Notes under the pieces: generated by a model | Seen by the model: only the letters and a program-made list of their open reading frames with translations | Database searches by the model: none | Told to the model about the DNA's origin: nothing | DNA from: Monodelphis domestica | Lineage: Eukaryota; Chordata; Mammalia; Didelphimorphia; Didelphidae | Length of the DNA stretch: 64,000 nt | Direction: 5' to 3' | NCBI RefSeq assembly: GCF_027887165.1 | Contig: NC_077227.1 | Location: 85,210,102 to 85,274,101 of the forward strand | Shown here: positions 11,451 to 23,859 of the stretch, in pieces | How the letters are laid out: each line of letters begins with the position of its first letter | Position numbering within the stretch: position 1 is the first letter of the stretch | Position numbers and translations under genes: made by a program

Positions 11451-12036
11451 GCTACTTCTCTGTTTTACCTTATCTAGATTTTCTCCTTCTATCATCTCTT
11501 CTTTGACCTGTAAATATTATCTTTCTTTATTTGCTTTTTGAAATTCTATTGTAATTAACCTGTGTTTATAATCATAATCCATACAAAGTTGTTGAGACAG
11601 ATGTTCTTGGATCAGTGACTTTTTTGTTATTGTTGTTCATTATCCATTCTGAATGTAATAAACAGGGAGAATGGGGTCCCTATATCTGTATCTTTGATTA
11701 GATAATTGACAGCAGTATCTAATCAATGAATCCTTGGTCAGTTTTTATCACATCAGTAATGGTTGGATCATGTAAATGCCCTGAGAAGCTAAAGTTTGAC
11801 TCAGAAGGGTTGGAGGATTGGTAGCACATGTAAAGTAGGGAAAGTAGATTTTGGGAATATTGGGGGATGGTTTTGTTGGAGAAAAGATCCATGATTGGCT
11901 ATGACCCTGAGCATGATTTGTAAACTATTTTCCTACCATTGGCTGCTTGGTCAAATCTCCAGTGGGAGAAATGCTAAAGTTCTCCTGAAGAACATGTCTC
12001 TCACTTTGGACATCACTCCTCTAAAGAGTATCTGTG
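11451..12036. other. No recognised feature
   Basis: AT-rich sequence between the RTE fragment and the L1. I see no exon or repeat signature. Confidence 0.4.
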
Positions 12037-12062
12037 TGATATAATATAATATAATATAATAT
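12037..12062. repeat. (ATAAT)n microsatellite at L1 5' junction
   Basis: A short (ATAAT)n run abuts the truncated 5' end of the L1 that follows. It may be pre-existing target sequence or a junction by-product. Confidence 0.8.
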
Positions 12063-14319
12063 CTTCAGCAAGCATCATCTGCAGTAGGGATAAATTAGAA
12101 GCCTTCCCAATAAGATCAGGAGTGAAACAAGGATGCCCATTATCATCTCTATTATTTAACATTGTAGTTGAAACACTAGCAGTAGCAATTAGAGAAGAAA
12201 AATAAATTGAAGGTATTAAAATAGTCAATGAGGAGACCAAGCTATCACTCTTTGCAGATGATACAAGGGTCTACTTAAAGAATCCTAGAGAATCAACCAA
12301 AAAGACAGTGGAAATAATCAACAACTTCAGCAAAGTTGCAGGATACAAAATAAACACACATAAATCATCAATATTTCTATATATTTCCAACACATCCTGG
12401 CAGCAAGAGTTAGAAAGAGCAATTCCATTTAAAATCACTCTAGACAGCATAAAATACTTAGGAATCTATTTGCCAAGACAAACATAGGAATTATATGAAC
12501 ACAACTACAAAACACTTTCCACACAATTAAAACTTTATCTAAACAATTGGAAAAACATTAATTGCTCATGGGTAGGATGAGATAAGATAATAAAAATGAC
12601 AATCCTACACAAACTTATTTACTTATTTAGTGCCATACCTATCAAACTACCAAGAAACTTTTTTTACTGAATTAGAAAAAAAACTATATCAAAGTTCATT
12701 TGGAAGAACAAAAGATCAAGAATATCAAGGGAAATAATGAAAAAAAAAATTTCAAGGAGGGCAGCCTAGCAGTACCAGATCTTAAACTGTACTATAAAGC
12801 AGTGGTCATCAAAAAATATGGTACTGGCTAAGAGACAGAAGGGACCATCAATGGAATAAACTTGGGTAAATGACTTCAGTAAGATAGTATATGATAAACC
12901 CATAGATCCTAGCTTTGGGGTCAAAAATCCATTATTTGACAAAAACTTCTGGGAAAACTGGAAAACAGTATGGGAGAGATTAGTTATAGATCAACGTCTC
13001 ATACCCCACACCAAGATAAATTCAGAATGGGTAAATGACTTGAATATAAGAAACTATAAGTAAATTAGGTGAACACAGAATAGTGTACCTATCAAATCTT
13101 TGGTAAAGGAGAGATTTCAAGACCAAGCAATATTTAGAAAAAAATATAAAATGTAAAATAAATAATTTTGACTACATTAAATTAAAAAGGTTTGTATGAA
13201 CAAAACCAATGCAACCAAAATTAGAAAGGAAGCAATGAATTAGGAAAAAATATTTATAACAAAAACCTCTGACAAAGGTCTAATTACTCAAATATATAGG
13301 AACTAAATCAATTGTATAAAAAATAAAACTACTCCCCAATTGATAAATGGGCAAGGGACATGAATAGGCAATTTTTAGATAAATCAAGACTATCAATAAG
13401 CACATGAAAAAAGTGTTCTAAATCTTATAATTAGAGAAATACAAATAAAAACAACTTTAAGGTACCACTTCACATCTAGCAGATTGACTAACATGATAGC
13501 AAAGGAAAGTAATGAACGTTGGAGGGGATGTGGCAAAATTGGGTCATTTTTATTGCATTGCTGGTGGAGTTCTGACTTGGTCCAATCATTCTGGATGGCA
13601 TTTTGAACTATGCTCAAAGGGCTTTAAAAGACTGCCCTTTGATCCAGCCATACCATTGCTGGGTTTTTACCCCAAAGAGATAATAAGGGGAAAGACTTTT
13701 ACCAAAATATTTATAGCTGTGCTCTTTGTGGTGGCAAAACATTGGAAAATGAGGGGATACCCTTTGATTGGGAAATGGCTGGACAAATTGTGGTATCTGT
13801 TGGTGATGGAATACTATTGTGCTAAAAGAAATAATGAACTGGAGGAATTCCACCTGAATTGGAATGACCTCCAGGAAGTGATGCATAGTGAAAGGAACAG
13901 AACCAGGAGATCCTTATTCACAGAGATGAACCTTATACACATTGTGGCACAATCAAATGTAATGGACATCTCTACTAGCAGAATGCAGTGATCTAAGACA
14001 TTTCTGAGGGGCCTATGAGAAAGAATGCTATCCACATCCAGAGAAAGAACTGTGGGAGTAGAAACACAGAAGGCAAACAACTGTTTGATCACATGGTACA
14101 ATGGGGATATGATTAGGGATACAGACGCTAGAAGATCACTGTAGTGCAAATAATAATAATATGGAAATAGGTCTTGATCAATGACACATGTAAAACCCAG
14201 TGGAATTTCTCATTGGCTACAGGAGAGGGGGTAGGAGGAGGGAAAGAATATGAATCATACAACCATGAAAAATTTCTCTTAATTAATCAATTAAATAAAA
14301 TTTAATAAATAAATAAATA
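12060..14319 (+). mobile_element. LINE-1, 5'-truncated, RT to 3' end
   Basis: Sense L1 beginning inside the reverse transcriptase. [18 protein letters not shown] near the start and SLFADDT near 12250 are the RT palm motifs, with the catalytic FADD intact. Thumb and C-terminal regions follow. The longest intact stretch (13512-13991, 159 aa) is ORF2 C-terminus (PAIPLLGFYPKE, WKMRGYPLIGKW, MEYYCAKRNNELEEF). Several in-frame stops and frameshifts make it non-functional. It ends in an A-rich aaataaataaat tail. No exact target duplication was found. Confidence 0.9.
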
Positions 14320-14374
14320 TGTGAATCATATCATTGATAAAAATAGAAATAAAAATGTGTCCTGCCTCTGACAC

Positions 14375-14462
14375 TACAGACTCTGAGGCCAATGTTTTAA
14401 TCTCTGAGTTTATGAAGAGAATTTTCTTATTCAGTTTCCTATGCTAATGAAATCACAGGTCT
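14375..14462 (+). mobile_element. MIR-related SINE tail fragment (tail type D)
   Basis: A short piece ending tcctatgctaatgaaatcacaggtct. This resembles the end of a marsupial CORE-SINE variant whose tail is neither L2-, L3- nor BovB-like. See the longer copies at 32160 and 46505. Confidence 0.4.
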
Positions 14463-14980
14463 AGAAAGTCTAGGTGGCTGAATTTAGAGTGTGTTGAATA
14501 CAGCTGACTATGAGCTGACCTTTCTCTATCCCAGAACTACAAATTGCCTGAGAATGATTGAAACCAGGATAAAAAAATTAATAAAAAGGATAATGTAAAT
14601 TAGTTTTTAAAATATAGTAGTTATACCTAGAGCCTGCTGATCTGACCAGATGTTTCTACTTGCCAGCCTCCTCAACTTGTGGCTAACAACTTAATCCCAT
14701 CTGTTGCTGCCTCTTTCAGGTCTCCCTAGTATTTTCAATGGAATTTTGGTTGGTATGCAAAACAACTTTTGTAATAGTTGTTTTTTTTTTTGATTGCTGA
14801 GCCTACTATGAGATTCTTTCTTTGACTAAAAATATGTAAACCATCCCCCCAACCCATAACCTCATGGCACTCTTGCACTCCAGTGCTATATAGTAACCAG
14901 GTATTACAACTCTCTCCCTTTTTAAAGACCCTTATTCCTCTTTTTGTACTTACTTTTTTTTTCCAAGTTGACAAATATTA
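14463..14980. other. No recognised feature
   Basis: I see no repeat or exon. Only homopolymer T runs stand out near 14780 and 14953. Confidence 0.4.
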
Positions 14981-15375
14981 GCAGTAGAGCTAGGAAGACA
15001 TGTATTCAAATCCTGCCTTGACCATAATACAACCAGGCCCTTCTATTCTCTACTGTCTCTCTAAGTTTGTCTGAGGTCATATTCATAGCTTCCATGACAT
15101 TATCTGTTCATTTCATCCTCTGCTATTCCCTTTTACTTTTGCCTTCAGTCTTTTCCAGTATCAAGATCTTTTTATGATGATGAATCCTCTCTTTTCAGTA
15201 AGTGGCCAAAGTATTTAAACTTTAGTTTCAGTGACTGGGAAAGTCACTTAGTCTCTACCTGCCTCAATTTGCTCATCTGTAAAATGAAAATGGTGATAAT
15301 GGCACATACTTTCTAGGGTTATTGTGAAGATAAAATGATGTATTTATGAAAGTTATGTATATATATGCCATTATT
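14981..15375 (+). mobile_element. MIR split by an RTE fragment
   Basis: The head (gcagtagagctaggaagaca...aaatcctgccttgacc) lies at 14981-15023. The rest (tgactgggaaagtcac..., atctgtaaaatgaaaatgg, gggttattgtgaag) resumes at 15231. The break lies where MIR reads tgaccctgggcaagtcac, and the intervening 207 bp is RTE. Confidence 0.7.
15024..15230 (-). mobile_element. RTE/BovB LINE fragment nested in MIR
   Basis: This segment matches 10738-10895 of the larger RTE fragment block by block (catattcatagcttccatga, catcctctgct, ttgccttcagtcttttccag, ggccaaagtatttaa). It carries an extra internal segment at about 15171-15195. It interrupts a MIR. Confidence 0.75.
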
Positions 15376-16264
15376 ATTTTTTAATCTTGTAGAGTTTCCC
15401 CTAATTATTGTTAATACTGTTTGAACTGATTTGCATACAATACTTAAATAGCAAATTAGTTCTTATTTAAGGTGTTCTAGCAACACATTGTAAACTACAG
15501 CTTGTTCAAACTGTAGAAATTTCAAAACATATGGCATCTGGGATTCAGGTATCCAGAGAGGATCCTTTTATTCTTGTGAAACAGTTGCCCATTTCTTGTC
15601 CTGAAATACTCAGGTATGTCCAGACATTTCTGTCTGGAGGGTAAATCCTTGAGTGTTTAACTTGGAATATAATCAGAATGTTGATTCAGCATTCTTATAA
15701 GCTGTAGCTAATTGTCTTGCCAGTAACATTGGAAGCTCTTGGAGGGGAGGAGTGGATAGATTTAGAATAATGTGGGAGGCATAGCAAAAGTAATTTCAAG
15801 AGAACTGATTAATTTAAAAAACAGCTGAATGTTGTGCAGGTGGGAAATCAGGAAGCCACTGAATTATTAAAAAGGTCTTGTTTTCATGCAAATGTGTTGA
15901 AAGATAAGAAGGTGAACAAATAAATGGAACTCTTGGCAAAACCACTTTATTGTAAATGTTTAACTAAATCTGCATTTAGGGCAGAGAGGATTCTCCAGGC
16001 ACAAGGTGCTTTCACGCATTTAAATGAAAACATAGACAATGTTTAATATCTGTACTAATTCAGTTTGCAGTGTTAAAACATTGAAGACACTACAGTTTTT
16101 TTAAAGTAAAATTTTGTCTGCTAGTGAGCCCAATAACATACGCCAGAATATGGAAGACTGAAGCATAAGGTCTCATTCATCTCTCTGGGGAATTAAAAGC
16201 TTGGAAAAATTTGTATGGGGAGAAGAACCTTATAACCTATGGAACAAGAATACCTGCAACTAAA
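15376..16264. other. No recognised feature
   Basis: About 890 bp without visible repeats or exons. AATAAA/AATGGAA motifs occur near 15921, but nothing supports a gene end. Confidence 0.45.
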
Positions 16265-16465
16265 TTTTTTTAAAACCCTTACCTTCCATCTTAGAATCAA
16301 TATTGTGTATTGGTTCTAAGGCAGAAGAGTAGTAAGGACTAGGCAATGGATGTCAAGTGACTTTCCCAAGGTCACACAGCTAGGAAGTGTCTGCAGCTAA
16401 ATTTGAACCCAGGACCTTCCATCTCTGGGCCTGGTTCTCATCCACTGAGCCACCCAGCTGCCCCA
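16265..16465 (-). mobile_element. CORE-SINE, tail type C (WSINE1-like)
   Basis: Full-length reverse-strand copy. It runs from the tail (cccttaccttccatcttaga, attggttctaaggcagaaga) through the CORE to the head (ccactgagccacccagctgc). Confidence 0.9.
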
Positions 16466-16567
16466 CCTTAATGTTTCTGAAGTTTGAAAAAATCTTATAC
16501 TGGAAAGAATGAGTATAATGCAAGCAATGAGCCCAAATTCTAGAAAAGAGAGATTGACCTATGTTTA

Positions 16568-17510
16568 ATTTTTTTAAATTATGTTTTCTTTTCTTTTTTT
16601 TAATTATTATAGTATCCCTTGTATCCCTTTCCCTACTTCTGTCCCTCCCCAGAGCCATACCATATGACAAATAGTGGTTTGAGATTTTTTGTAAAGAAAA
16701 AAAAAATCAGTGTAAGAGATAGTTTGAAAAAGAATGAAAACCAATATTTATCACCTGTAGTCCCTCCACCTCAATGAAGGTGGGGTTAGGGGATGTCTTC
16801 TCATATGTCTTCATTCAAATCCCACTTGATCTTTAAAATTTTGTTACATTTACTTTTGCTTTTTGGTGCAACAATGTTCCTTTTATTTACATTGTACTTA
16901 CTGTGCATATTGTTTTCTTGGTTCTGCTTATTTCACTCTGTATCAGTTTCTATTGCTTTTTCTCTGCTTCTCTGTATTCATCACACTCATCATTTCTTAC
17001 AGCACAGTATTATTCCATTATATTCATGTGCTACCATTTGTTTAACAATTCCTCAATTCATGGGCATCTACTTGATTTCCAATTCATAGCTATCACCAAA
17101 AGTGAATATTTTGGGATACTGTATATAGAAACTTTTTTCTTATCAATGGCTTCCTTGGAGGAAAAGCCCAGTAAAGCTGTCTCTGGTTCAACATTTTAGT
17201 CCCCTTATTTGCATAATTTCAAATTGCATTCCAAAATGGGTATGCCATTTCACAACTCTACCAGCAATAGATTATCTTTTCACAAACTCTCCAACATTCT
17301 TGACATTTTGGGTCATTCTGGCCAATTTACAGGATGTGAGATGAAATCTCAGGCATTTTGATTTGCATTTCTCTATATGGAATAGTTTTTCATCTGGTTG
17401 TGAATATTTTATAATTATTCTTTTGAATTTGAATTTGAAGAACTGTTTGTTCACATCCTTTGACTATCTATTGAGGAATAGTTCCTGCTTTTTAAAAATG
17501 TGTTGTAGCA
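16568..17510 (-). mobile_element. LINE-1 fragment, 3' UTR to ORF2 C-terminus
   Basis: Reverse-strand L1. The 3' UTR is at the low end. The complement of the ORF2 C-terminus follows (ggttctgcttatttcactct, ccattatattcatgtgctac, ggcatctacttgatttccaa, gcattttgatttgcatttct). It is 5'-truncated. Plus-strand open frames here (16793-17199) are antisense shadows. Confidence 0.8.
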
Positions 17511-17519
17511 GGGAAGGAC

Positions 17520-17634
17520 AATGAGATGGAATTACAGTTAACATTTCAGTTCTGCCTCTAGCTCACTATATCCTTAGGCAAATTCCATAGTTTTCTAAAT
17601 CTCATTTGCTCTTCTTGAACAGTATAGGCTTAGA
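17520..17634 (+). mobile_element. MIR3-like SINE, left arm of inverted pair
   Basis: Sense CORE-SINE remnant (cagttctgcctctagctcac, ttaggcaaattcc, ctcatttgctcttcttgaac, ggcttagat) with an L3-type MIR3 tail. It abuts a reverse copy tail to tail. Confidence 0.55.
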
Positions 17635-17795
17635 TCTAGAAGAAACCTATAAGACCAATTAATTTACCCACTACAGATTAGACTAGATAAAGAAACTGAG
17701 GCCCAGCAAGGTACATTGACTTTCCCAAGATCACATAGCTACTAAATGCTAGAGCTGGGATTCAAACACTTAACTCCCTTCCAGCCCTCTTTCTG
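17635..17795 (-). mobile_element. MIR3-like SINE, right arm of inverted pair
   Basis: Reverse-strand copy (ctagaagaaacctataag, aaagaaactgaggcccagca, cacatagctactaaatgcta, gctgggattcaaacac). It directly follows the sense copy. Confidence 0.7.
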
Positions 17796-18557
17796 TTTGT
17801 TGTTTTGAATTACAGGTTTATTCCAAATTTAAAAATATCTTCCCAGAAGTAGGGCTATCCCTAGTGCCAAGGTCATGATTGAGGAAATAAGGAAAGACTA
17901 ATTGGGTATTATTAAAGACATAGATGTCACTGACCTGAGGCAGAATTATTATAATCCAGACCTCTACTGATCTCTTTGCCCAAGATCTCAGGCAGTTTAC
18001 AAAACAGTCTAGTGAGTAAGACTTTCCCAGGTATACACACAGCTCCAGGAAACATAAATAGAAGGAAAGCCAACAAGGAGTACTTAACTCATAGATTTGC
18101 ATTCCTCTGCTTTAGAGGTCTCATTCATCTCCTTTGCTTTTTTCTATCAACACAAACAGCCCTGCAACTGTGTGTAATGGGCTAATCTCAAATACCAGCT
18201 CAGGTGCACTGGTTCTTTCTGCTTACAAATGTTGTGTTTAGGAGAGCTAACAAGCCTACAACATGCCCAGAAGGAACAAGATTAAGATGTAATTGGGAAA
18301 TATTTAACAGAATTAAAAAAATACAAGACAACATAGATAATGTTAATTTGTAGTTTTCAAAGTGAGTATATGACTGACAGATCATTTCTATTTGAATTTG
18401 GCACCATTGGTGTATAGTTTGCCTCATAGTAGGAGTGAGGCTGGTATGTTCTAATTGGGTAAATATTTGGGATAGACCACACTTTGGAATCCTCTAATTC
18501 ATTATGACTTTTAGATAGCAGGTAAATTTAACAAAAAAGGCAAATTGCTTTTCAATC
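17796..18557. other. No recognised feature
   Basis: About 760 bp with no recognised repeat. The frames at 17818-18102 minus and 17976-18185 plus overlap each other and lack any domain, so neither is supported. Confidence 0.45.
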
Positions 18558-18803
18558 ATTTTCAGTCATATTTTACTTTTCTTCAACCGATTTGGGGTTT
18601 TATTGACAAAGAAAGTAGAGTGGTTTGCCATTCTTTTTTTTTCCTCTGGCCCATTTTACATGTGAGGAAACTGAGGCAAAAAGAGTTAAATGACTTTCCT
18701 TGGATCACACAGCTAGTATCTTAAGCTAGATTTGAAGTGAGGAAGATGAGTTCTCCTGACTTCAGATCTAGCACTCTATCCACCATGCCATCTAGCTACC
18801 CCT
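18558..18803 (-). mobile_element. MAR1-like CORE-SINE (BovB-type tail)
   Basis: Reverse-strand copy with tail (gtagagtggtttgccattct), CORE (ggaaactgaggcaaaaagag, tggatcacacagctagt) and head (ctatccaccatgccatctag). It is essentially full length. Confidence 0.9.
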
Positions 18804-18909
18804 AAATAAAGGACAATAAGGTTCCTCATTTTTGGGGGGAAGGAAGTATGACTTCTGTTGTTGATATGTTGGAATTGTATCTATTTGTATCAAGAAGGGC
18901 TTTTTAAAA

Positions 18910-19108
18910 AAAAAATCCTTATCTTCCATCTTGGAATCAATACTGTATATTGGTTCCAAGGCAGAAGAGTAGTAAGGGATAGGCAATGGGGGTCAAGTGA
19001 CTTGACCAGGGTCGCACAGCTAGGAAGTATCTGAGGTGGTCAAATTTGAACCTAAGACCTTCCATATCTAGGCCTGGCTCTCAATCCACTGAGCCACCCA
19101 CTTGCCCC
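18910..19108 (-). mobile_element. CORE-SINE, tail type C (WSINE1-like)
   Basis: Full-length reverse copy with tail (ccttatcttccatcttggaa, attggttccaaggcagaaga), CORE (gggtcgcacagctaggaagt) and head (tccactgagccacccacttg). It has a poly-A/T junction at 18904-18914. Confidence 0.9.
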
Positions 19109-19138
19109 CTAGTTGGTTAACTTTTTAACAAAAGTTAA

Positions 19139-19715
19139 TGAAGTCTGAGAAAAACAGTGAGCCTCCTTTAGGGAGTTAAACTGATAATGCGGAAACAGTT
19201 TTAAAAAAACAAAACCCTCAGTTTATTAAGGTTTATCAGGATTAAAGTTTGAACAGAAAGGTAAAGCAGGAAAAATCCTAAAAAATAATAGATTTCTACC
19301 TCTAACCACCCCAAAGTTAGGGTCCTCACAGACCCATCTTCTGTCCAGTCAAAACCAGACCTTTGCTATCTCTTTATTTCTATCCTATATCTATATAGCT
19401 AAAACTATTTATAATTATTATTCTTATATTATTCAGTACTGCCTCCTTTTGTGTTCAGTTAGGTTTCCACCTTCTATCCAGTTAGGGTTTTTGGCCTAGT
19501 GGTTTCTGGCCAGCAAAGGCCAGAGACCAGCCTCCTGGAGCACTCTGTATCCACAGAGGAGCTAGAAATAAGATTTTCTTCTCTTAACTGTAGATCTTCC
19601 TTTCACAGCTCTTCCCAAAACCTTCCAGCTTCTTCCTCTTGCCACAACAATCACTGGATGAAGGAATTTCCAGGAGCCAAGTTTTTTGCCACCTCTCTGA
19701 GCAGGGAACACCACC

Positions 19716-19784
<69 letters not shown>

Positions 19785-20345
19785 GTTGGAGTCAACAGAA
19801 CTCTCCCAGGTCTCCCACAGAATTCCTAAGCCAGACTCAGCTCAAGGTTCCATCTCAAGGCAGGCAATCCACTCCTTTCACCTACCTATGAAAACTTTTA
19901 ATTAAAACCCCAAAACGATTTTCCCCTTGATACTTTGTAGAGGATAAGTTTTTTCTCTTCCCTACTCTTCTATCCCCTTGCCAATGAAAAGAGGGGAACA
20001 CTGAGGGTCATCTCTTATTTCCTCTCTTCTTTATCTCCCTTTCCCATTTCACAAGGGAAAAGAGTAGTTCACTTGAGCCTGGAAACTTAAACCCACTGAA
20101 GGCTTCTAGGTTTTCATTATTTCCCAAGGCCGACTCATTTTTAAGACAGCCAATTTTGATCTATTCTTTCCACTTCAAAGATCACCATTATTATCAGAGA
20201 AAACAGAAGTGAATTGAAAAGGAATGCCTTTGACCCGAAGTCAATTATCATCAGATCTTTATCCTTGATGAGGACCATTTTTCCCTTAATTCTCTTTTTT
20301 CCCCTCCAAAACAGAAAACCTTCTCTTCCTAAATTCCTAACAACA
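19139..20345 (-). mobile_element. Possible LTR-type block, antisense
   Basis: Read on the minus strand, this begins TGTTGTTAGGAATTTAGG. It has a TATA-like ATTATAAATAG (complement near 19408-19418) and AATAAA (complement at 19222-19227), in the order expected for U3-R-U5. The lower boundary is uncertain and no clean target duplication was found. A long GA microsatellite sits inside. The family is not recognised, and an ordinary AT-rich intergenic stretch remains possible. Confidence 0.3.
19716..19782. repeat. (GA)n microsatellite
   Basis: About 67 bp of nearly pure GA with one AAA interruption. It accounts for the Arg-Glu-rich frame at 19499-19891 and the Ser-Leu-rich frame at 19562-19795, so neither is a gene. 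Confidence 0.95.
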
Positions 20346-20499
20346 ATAACAAAAACCCTTTGAGTTGTTATTAGCTTTTATTTTCAGACTCAGCTCACTC
20401 TGACCATTAGCAGTCAGCATTTTTTTCTGAAAAGACCATTGTAGGCTTTTGTATTTATCTTCCATTATATATATATATTTTTTTTCATTTTTTTATTGA

Positions 20500-21251
20500 T
20501 GTTGTTTACAAAATTAAATTAGTTAATCAGTTCTCTAAGCAGCTTCATCAATGCTGTGGTTAAAATTCATTAGCAGAAATGACAATAAGGAAAACAAAGT
20601 CAAAATTAATTATAAACATCAAAAAAAGTCTCTAAGCTAGTAAGAAATAGATTTATTGTAAAGGGGCCAGTCTCACAATCAAGCCAGATTGGTCAATGCC
20701 AAGACCAAAAGCTCCCAGTCTTAGGATATAGCCCTTTTTTATGCAAAGAAATCTGATGACATAGTGACAGAAAATACAATCAACATTAAAATAGAATGGA
20801 TGCAGAATCTTTCATGAGCAGTTCTTAGCAAGTGCTGACTAAGCTGGAAAGTACAAAAATAATCACAATCGGTGGTAACTTTATGTTCATTATTATGGTT
20901 AGCCTTTCCAAGACCTCTTCATTAAGGGTCAGGGTCTAATTATTTTCTGCTGACAATTATGATTTAATACTAAGAGTTAGCAGTTAGATGATCAACATTT
21001 GAACCCAAGAGCAGGATCTGGTGGGCTTAGTAGAAATTCTTGGGTTAGAGGATTAAGGTCAAAATGTCTATATACAGGATTTGATACCACCCTAAACTAT
21101 TTTTCTTAGCCAATGTTTATAATTCTTATAAAGCAAACTATATTTGACTATTAACTCAAGACTAATGATTATGCTATTAAAATAATCATAAAGCCTAATA
21201 CTATCATAATTATAAAAGGGGGTAGGGGCTTTCACACTCACAGTCCCAACA
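20500..21251 (-). mobile_element. Possible solo LTR, antisense
   Basis: The minus strand starts TGTTGGGACTGTGAGTGTGA. It has a TATA-like GCATAAAAAAGGG (complement near 20735) and AATAAA (complement at 20652-20657), consistent with an LTR of about 750 bp. The lower edge near 20500 is a guess and no target duplication was confirmed. Confidence 0.4.
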
Positions 21252-21699
21252 CCCCATTTTTATCTTAATTGGAATTGTTTTACTTTATGTTCTCAGAATT
21301 CCATTCTAGAAAGCCTTCCCACCTCACTTAGTTGAATCTTTTGAGGTCTGCTATTCTGAATTATAAAATTTATGTCAGGCTAGTACTGGCTTTCCTCTCA
21401 TTGTTTATTACAAACTCGAAGATGAAACTAGAAACAGGATTTCCATCTTCCAGCTTTGATTTGCCATCCCTCTGAAGTTAAATAATTATATGCAACTAGA
21501 GTGTTCATCTCTGGGCCCTAAAATGGGAGGACACATGTAATAGGTTTTGAGCTGGTGATAGAAAAGATACTCTAATCCTTTTAGGTGAGAGAAGCCTTTC
21601 ACAGGTAAAATGAGGCAGACCTAGACTTAAGAGATTGGGGCCAAAGTCAAATCATGCTCTATTTTATTTCTTTTGTGTGTGTTTGTATGGTAAATTCAC
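21252..21699. other. No recognised feature
   Basis: I see no repeat or exon signature. Confidence 0.4.
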
Positions 21700-21905
21700 A
21701 AGTCAGTTAAGCTGTATAAACCACATTTACACAATGGGAATAAGATGGCTCAGATTCAAACTCTGGCTCTGTTACATGTTCCTTGAATGACTTTGGACAG
21801 TAATTTCATCTCCATGACAGTCATATTCTTTTTCTATAAGGAGAGGGGTTTGGATTCTCTGACCTCTAAGATCTCTTCAAACTTTAAGTATATGGTCCTA
21901 TGTAT
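21700..21905 (+). mobile_element. MIR3-like SINE
   Basis: Sense copy with a decayed head, a CORE (tgactttggacagtaatttc) and an L3-type tail (gggtttggattctctgacct, ctaagatctcttcaaac). It is strongly diverged. Confidence 0.65.
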
Positions 21906-23664
21906 AATTTAATATATACAAAATAGCTATGGATTAATATTTAAATTATGATTTATATAACCATATTTATATGAATATTATGATATAATTATATACATGT
22001 TTGTATATGAATTACATTAACCATTCCATGATCTTATATATAGCCATAATATCATACAACCATTACATTACATATACATTTCTATTTAGTAATTCTAACT
22101 GAATTAATATTTCCTCTACTCTCCCTCAAAGAGTCAGGAGCTGAAGTGGTGAGAAGCTTATAAAATCTAATTATTCTGAGTTCTCTCTTGTCATTAGGAA
22201 TCATTACAGTGGCTTAATTTAAATAATTTGGGGATTACTCAGTGAGTGCTATGAAAAATCAGATATTTTTCATACATGGTACAGTCACTCTCAACACATA
22301 AAAACATTCTTTAAAGAACTCAGGACAATGAAGATTTTTGCTTATTTGTCCTTTAACCTCTCTGAGCTACAAGGATGCAATATTAGCTGTTATGAAAAGG
22401 ATGAAACTTCCACAAATAGATGAACATTTTGTTTAGGTTAATGCTTTTACCATTTCTATTCTTCCCTGATAGCATTTTAACCATTAATTGATAGTATGGA
22501 AAGGATAGAAATTTGAGAATAATTTATGGGAGAGTAAAAAGCTAGAAAGATCAATTATTAATGGCATTCCTACCTTTGATCAATATGATAACTGAATTAT
22601 TTGATAATGTCACATATAAATAGTATTCCATCATCATAAACACTATTTTATTTGATGCTCTAATAGTCTTGTCAGACATGGAATATTTTATTAGTCTTTG
22701 TACCAAAGTGGCAGGAAAATCCCTACTTTTTGCTATTTCTTTTCATCCTATACATATATCCTTGGTTTTGGTGTTGGTAGTGGACTTTGTTAACTCATAG
22801 TAGTACCAACCTAGGTTTTTTGTTCAAGGTCAGAGTGTACAATATGGTTATGCTACACTTTTGTATGTACAAAGGTCAAGTTGGCCTTTTCCAAAGAAGA
22901 GAAAGTAAAAAGGATTGAAAAATATGTTTCAGCTCTTTAGATTGTCAATTAGAATGAGGTATTTCATGAAAGAATGGAAGCAATACTTCAAGAAAGAAAC
23001 CAAAAAAAGGTAAAGAAAGTAAAGAGACAGGAATTGAATTTTCACTTTGTCAAAGAGCTTGGAGGGTGAAAGAATGTAACATAGAGAAGTAGGAAAAAGG
23101 ACCTCTGAAAATTTGGAGCTCTGTAGAAGAGATGAATTTCTTCTGTTAAAATGGGATGGAAGCTGGATCATCCCTGGAGTAAGCAGATTCTTACGCTCCA
23201 AGGAATGTTGAGTTCAATTCTCAGGAGATAGGTCTTCCAATAATGGTCAGTGGAAGAAGTGAGAATTTGCTGTAGTTGGAGATTCCTTCCACCAAAGCAA
23301 CAATTTGTTGATATAACACAAAAAATAGAGAGAAAGCTACTGCCTTTCTAAGGTATGTATCTGTGACAAAATGAAATGTGAAACCTCTCAAGAGATGTCA
23401 AAACTAATGATGGGTACTTCATCTAGTGATTTATATGAGAAAATTTTATATGAGAAAAAATGATAAAACCAAGAGGAAACTAGTAAACCTTGTTAAAGAT
23501 TATGAAGTCCTGGGCAAAAATTCTCCCATAGATCCATTTAGGCTGATAATATAAGAAGAACAAAAGAGAGGATGAATATTTCATGAGAGAAAAATTTTAA
23601 AAGTCCATGTAAACGATGTTGTCAAAATCTTTATACATATTTATAAAGTATAAGTAATAAACAG
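21906..23664. other. Repeat-poor stretch, no gene recognised
   Basis: About 1.75 kb without a recognisable transposon. The first 170 bp is very AT-rich. The frame at 22929-23201 minus has no domain that I recognise. Confidence 0.5.
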
Positions 23665-23805
23665 GATGTAAATGAGTTGGATCAATTAATGAGGATTTAT
23701 TAAGTGCCTATTATGTTCTTGGCACTGTGCTAAATGCCAGTGAAACAAAGATAAAATGAAGATTGTCCTTGCCTTCAAAGAGTTTACATTCTAATGAGGG
23801 AAACT

Positions 23806-23806
23806 C

Positions 23807-23847
<41 letters not shown>

Positions 23848-23859
23848 CATCTATCTATG
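23806..23859. repeat. (CTAT)n microsatellite inside L2
   Basis: About 13 tandem tetranucleotides with one CCAT variant near the end. Confidence 0.95.

Noticed and set aside
13512-13991. A 159 aa open frame, the longest in the window
   Set aside because: It is the C-terminal part of L1 ORF2 within a truncated LINE, not a host gene.
12037-14340. Target duplication for the large L1 (gtgtgat-/tgtgaat-type similarity at the two ends)
   Set aside because: The match is only a few AT-rich bases and not exact.
19499-19891. A 130 aa frame with a long Arg-Glu repeat
   Set aside because: The repeat is the translation of a GA microsatellite, and the rest has no recognisable domain.
23806-23859. Tandem tetranucleotide array considered as a CRISPR-like or structured array
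   Set aside because: It is a simple (CTAT)n microsatellite without spacers, in an animal genome.
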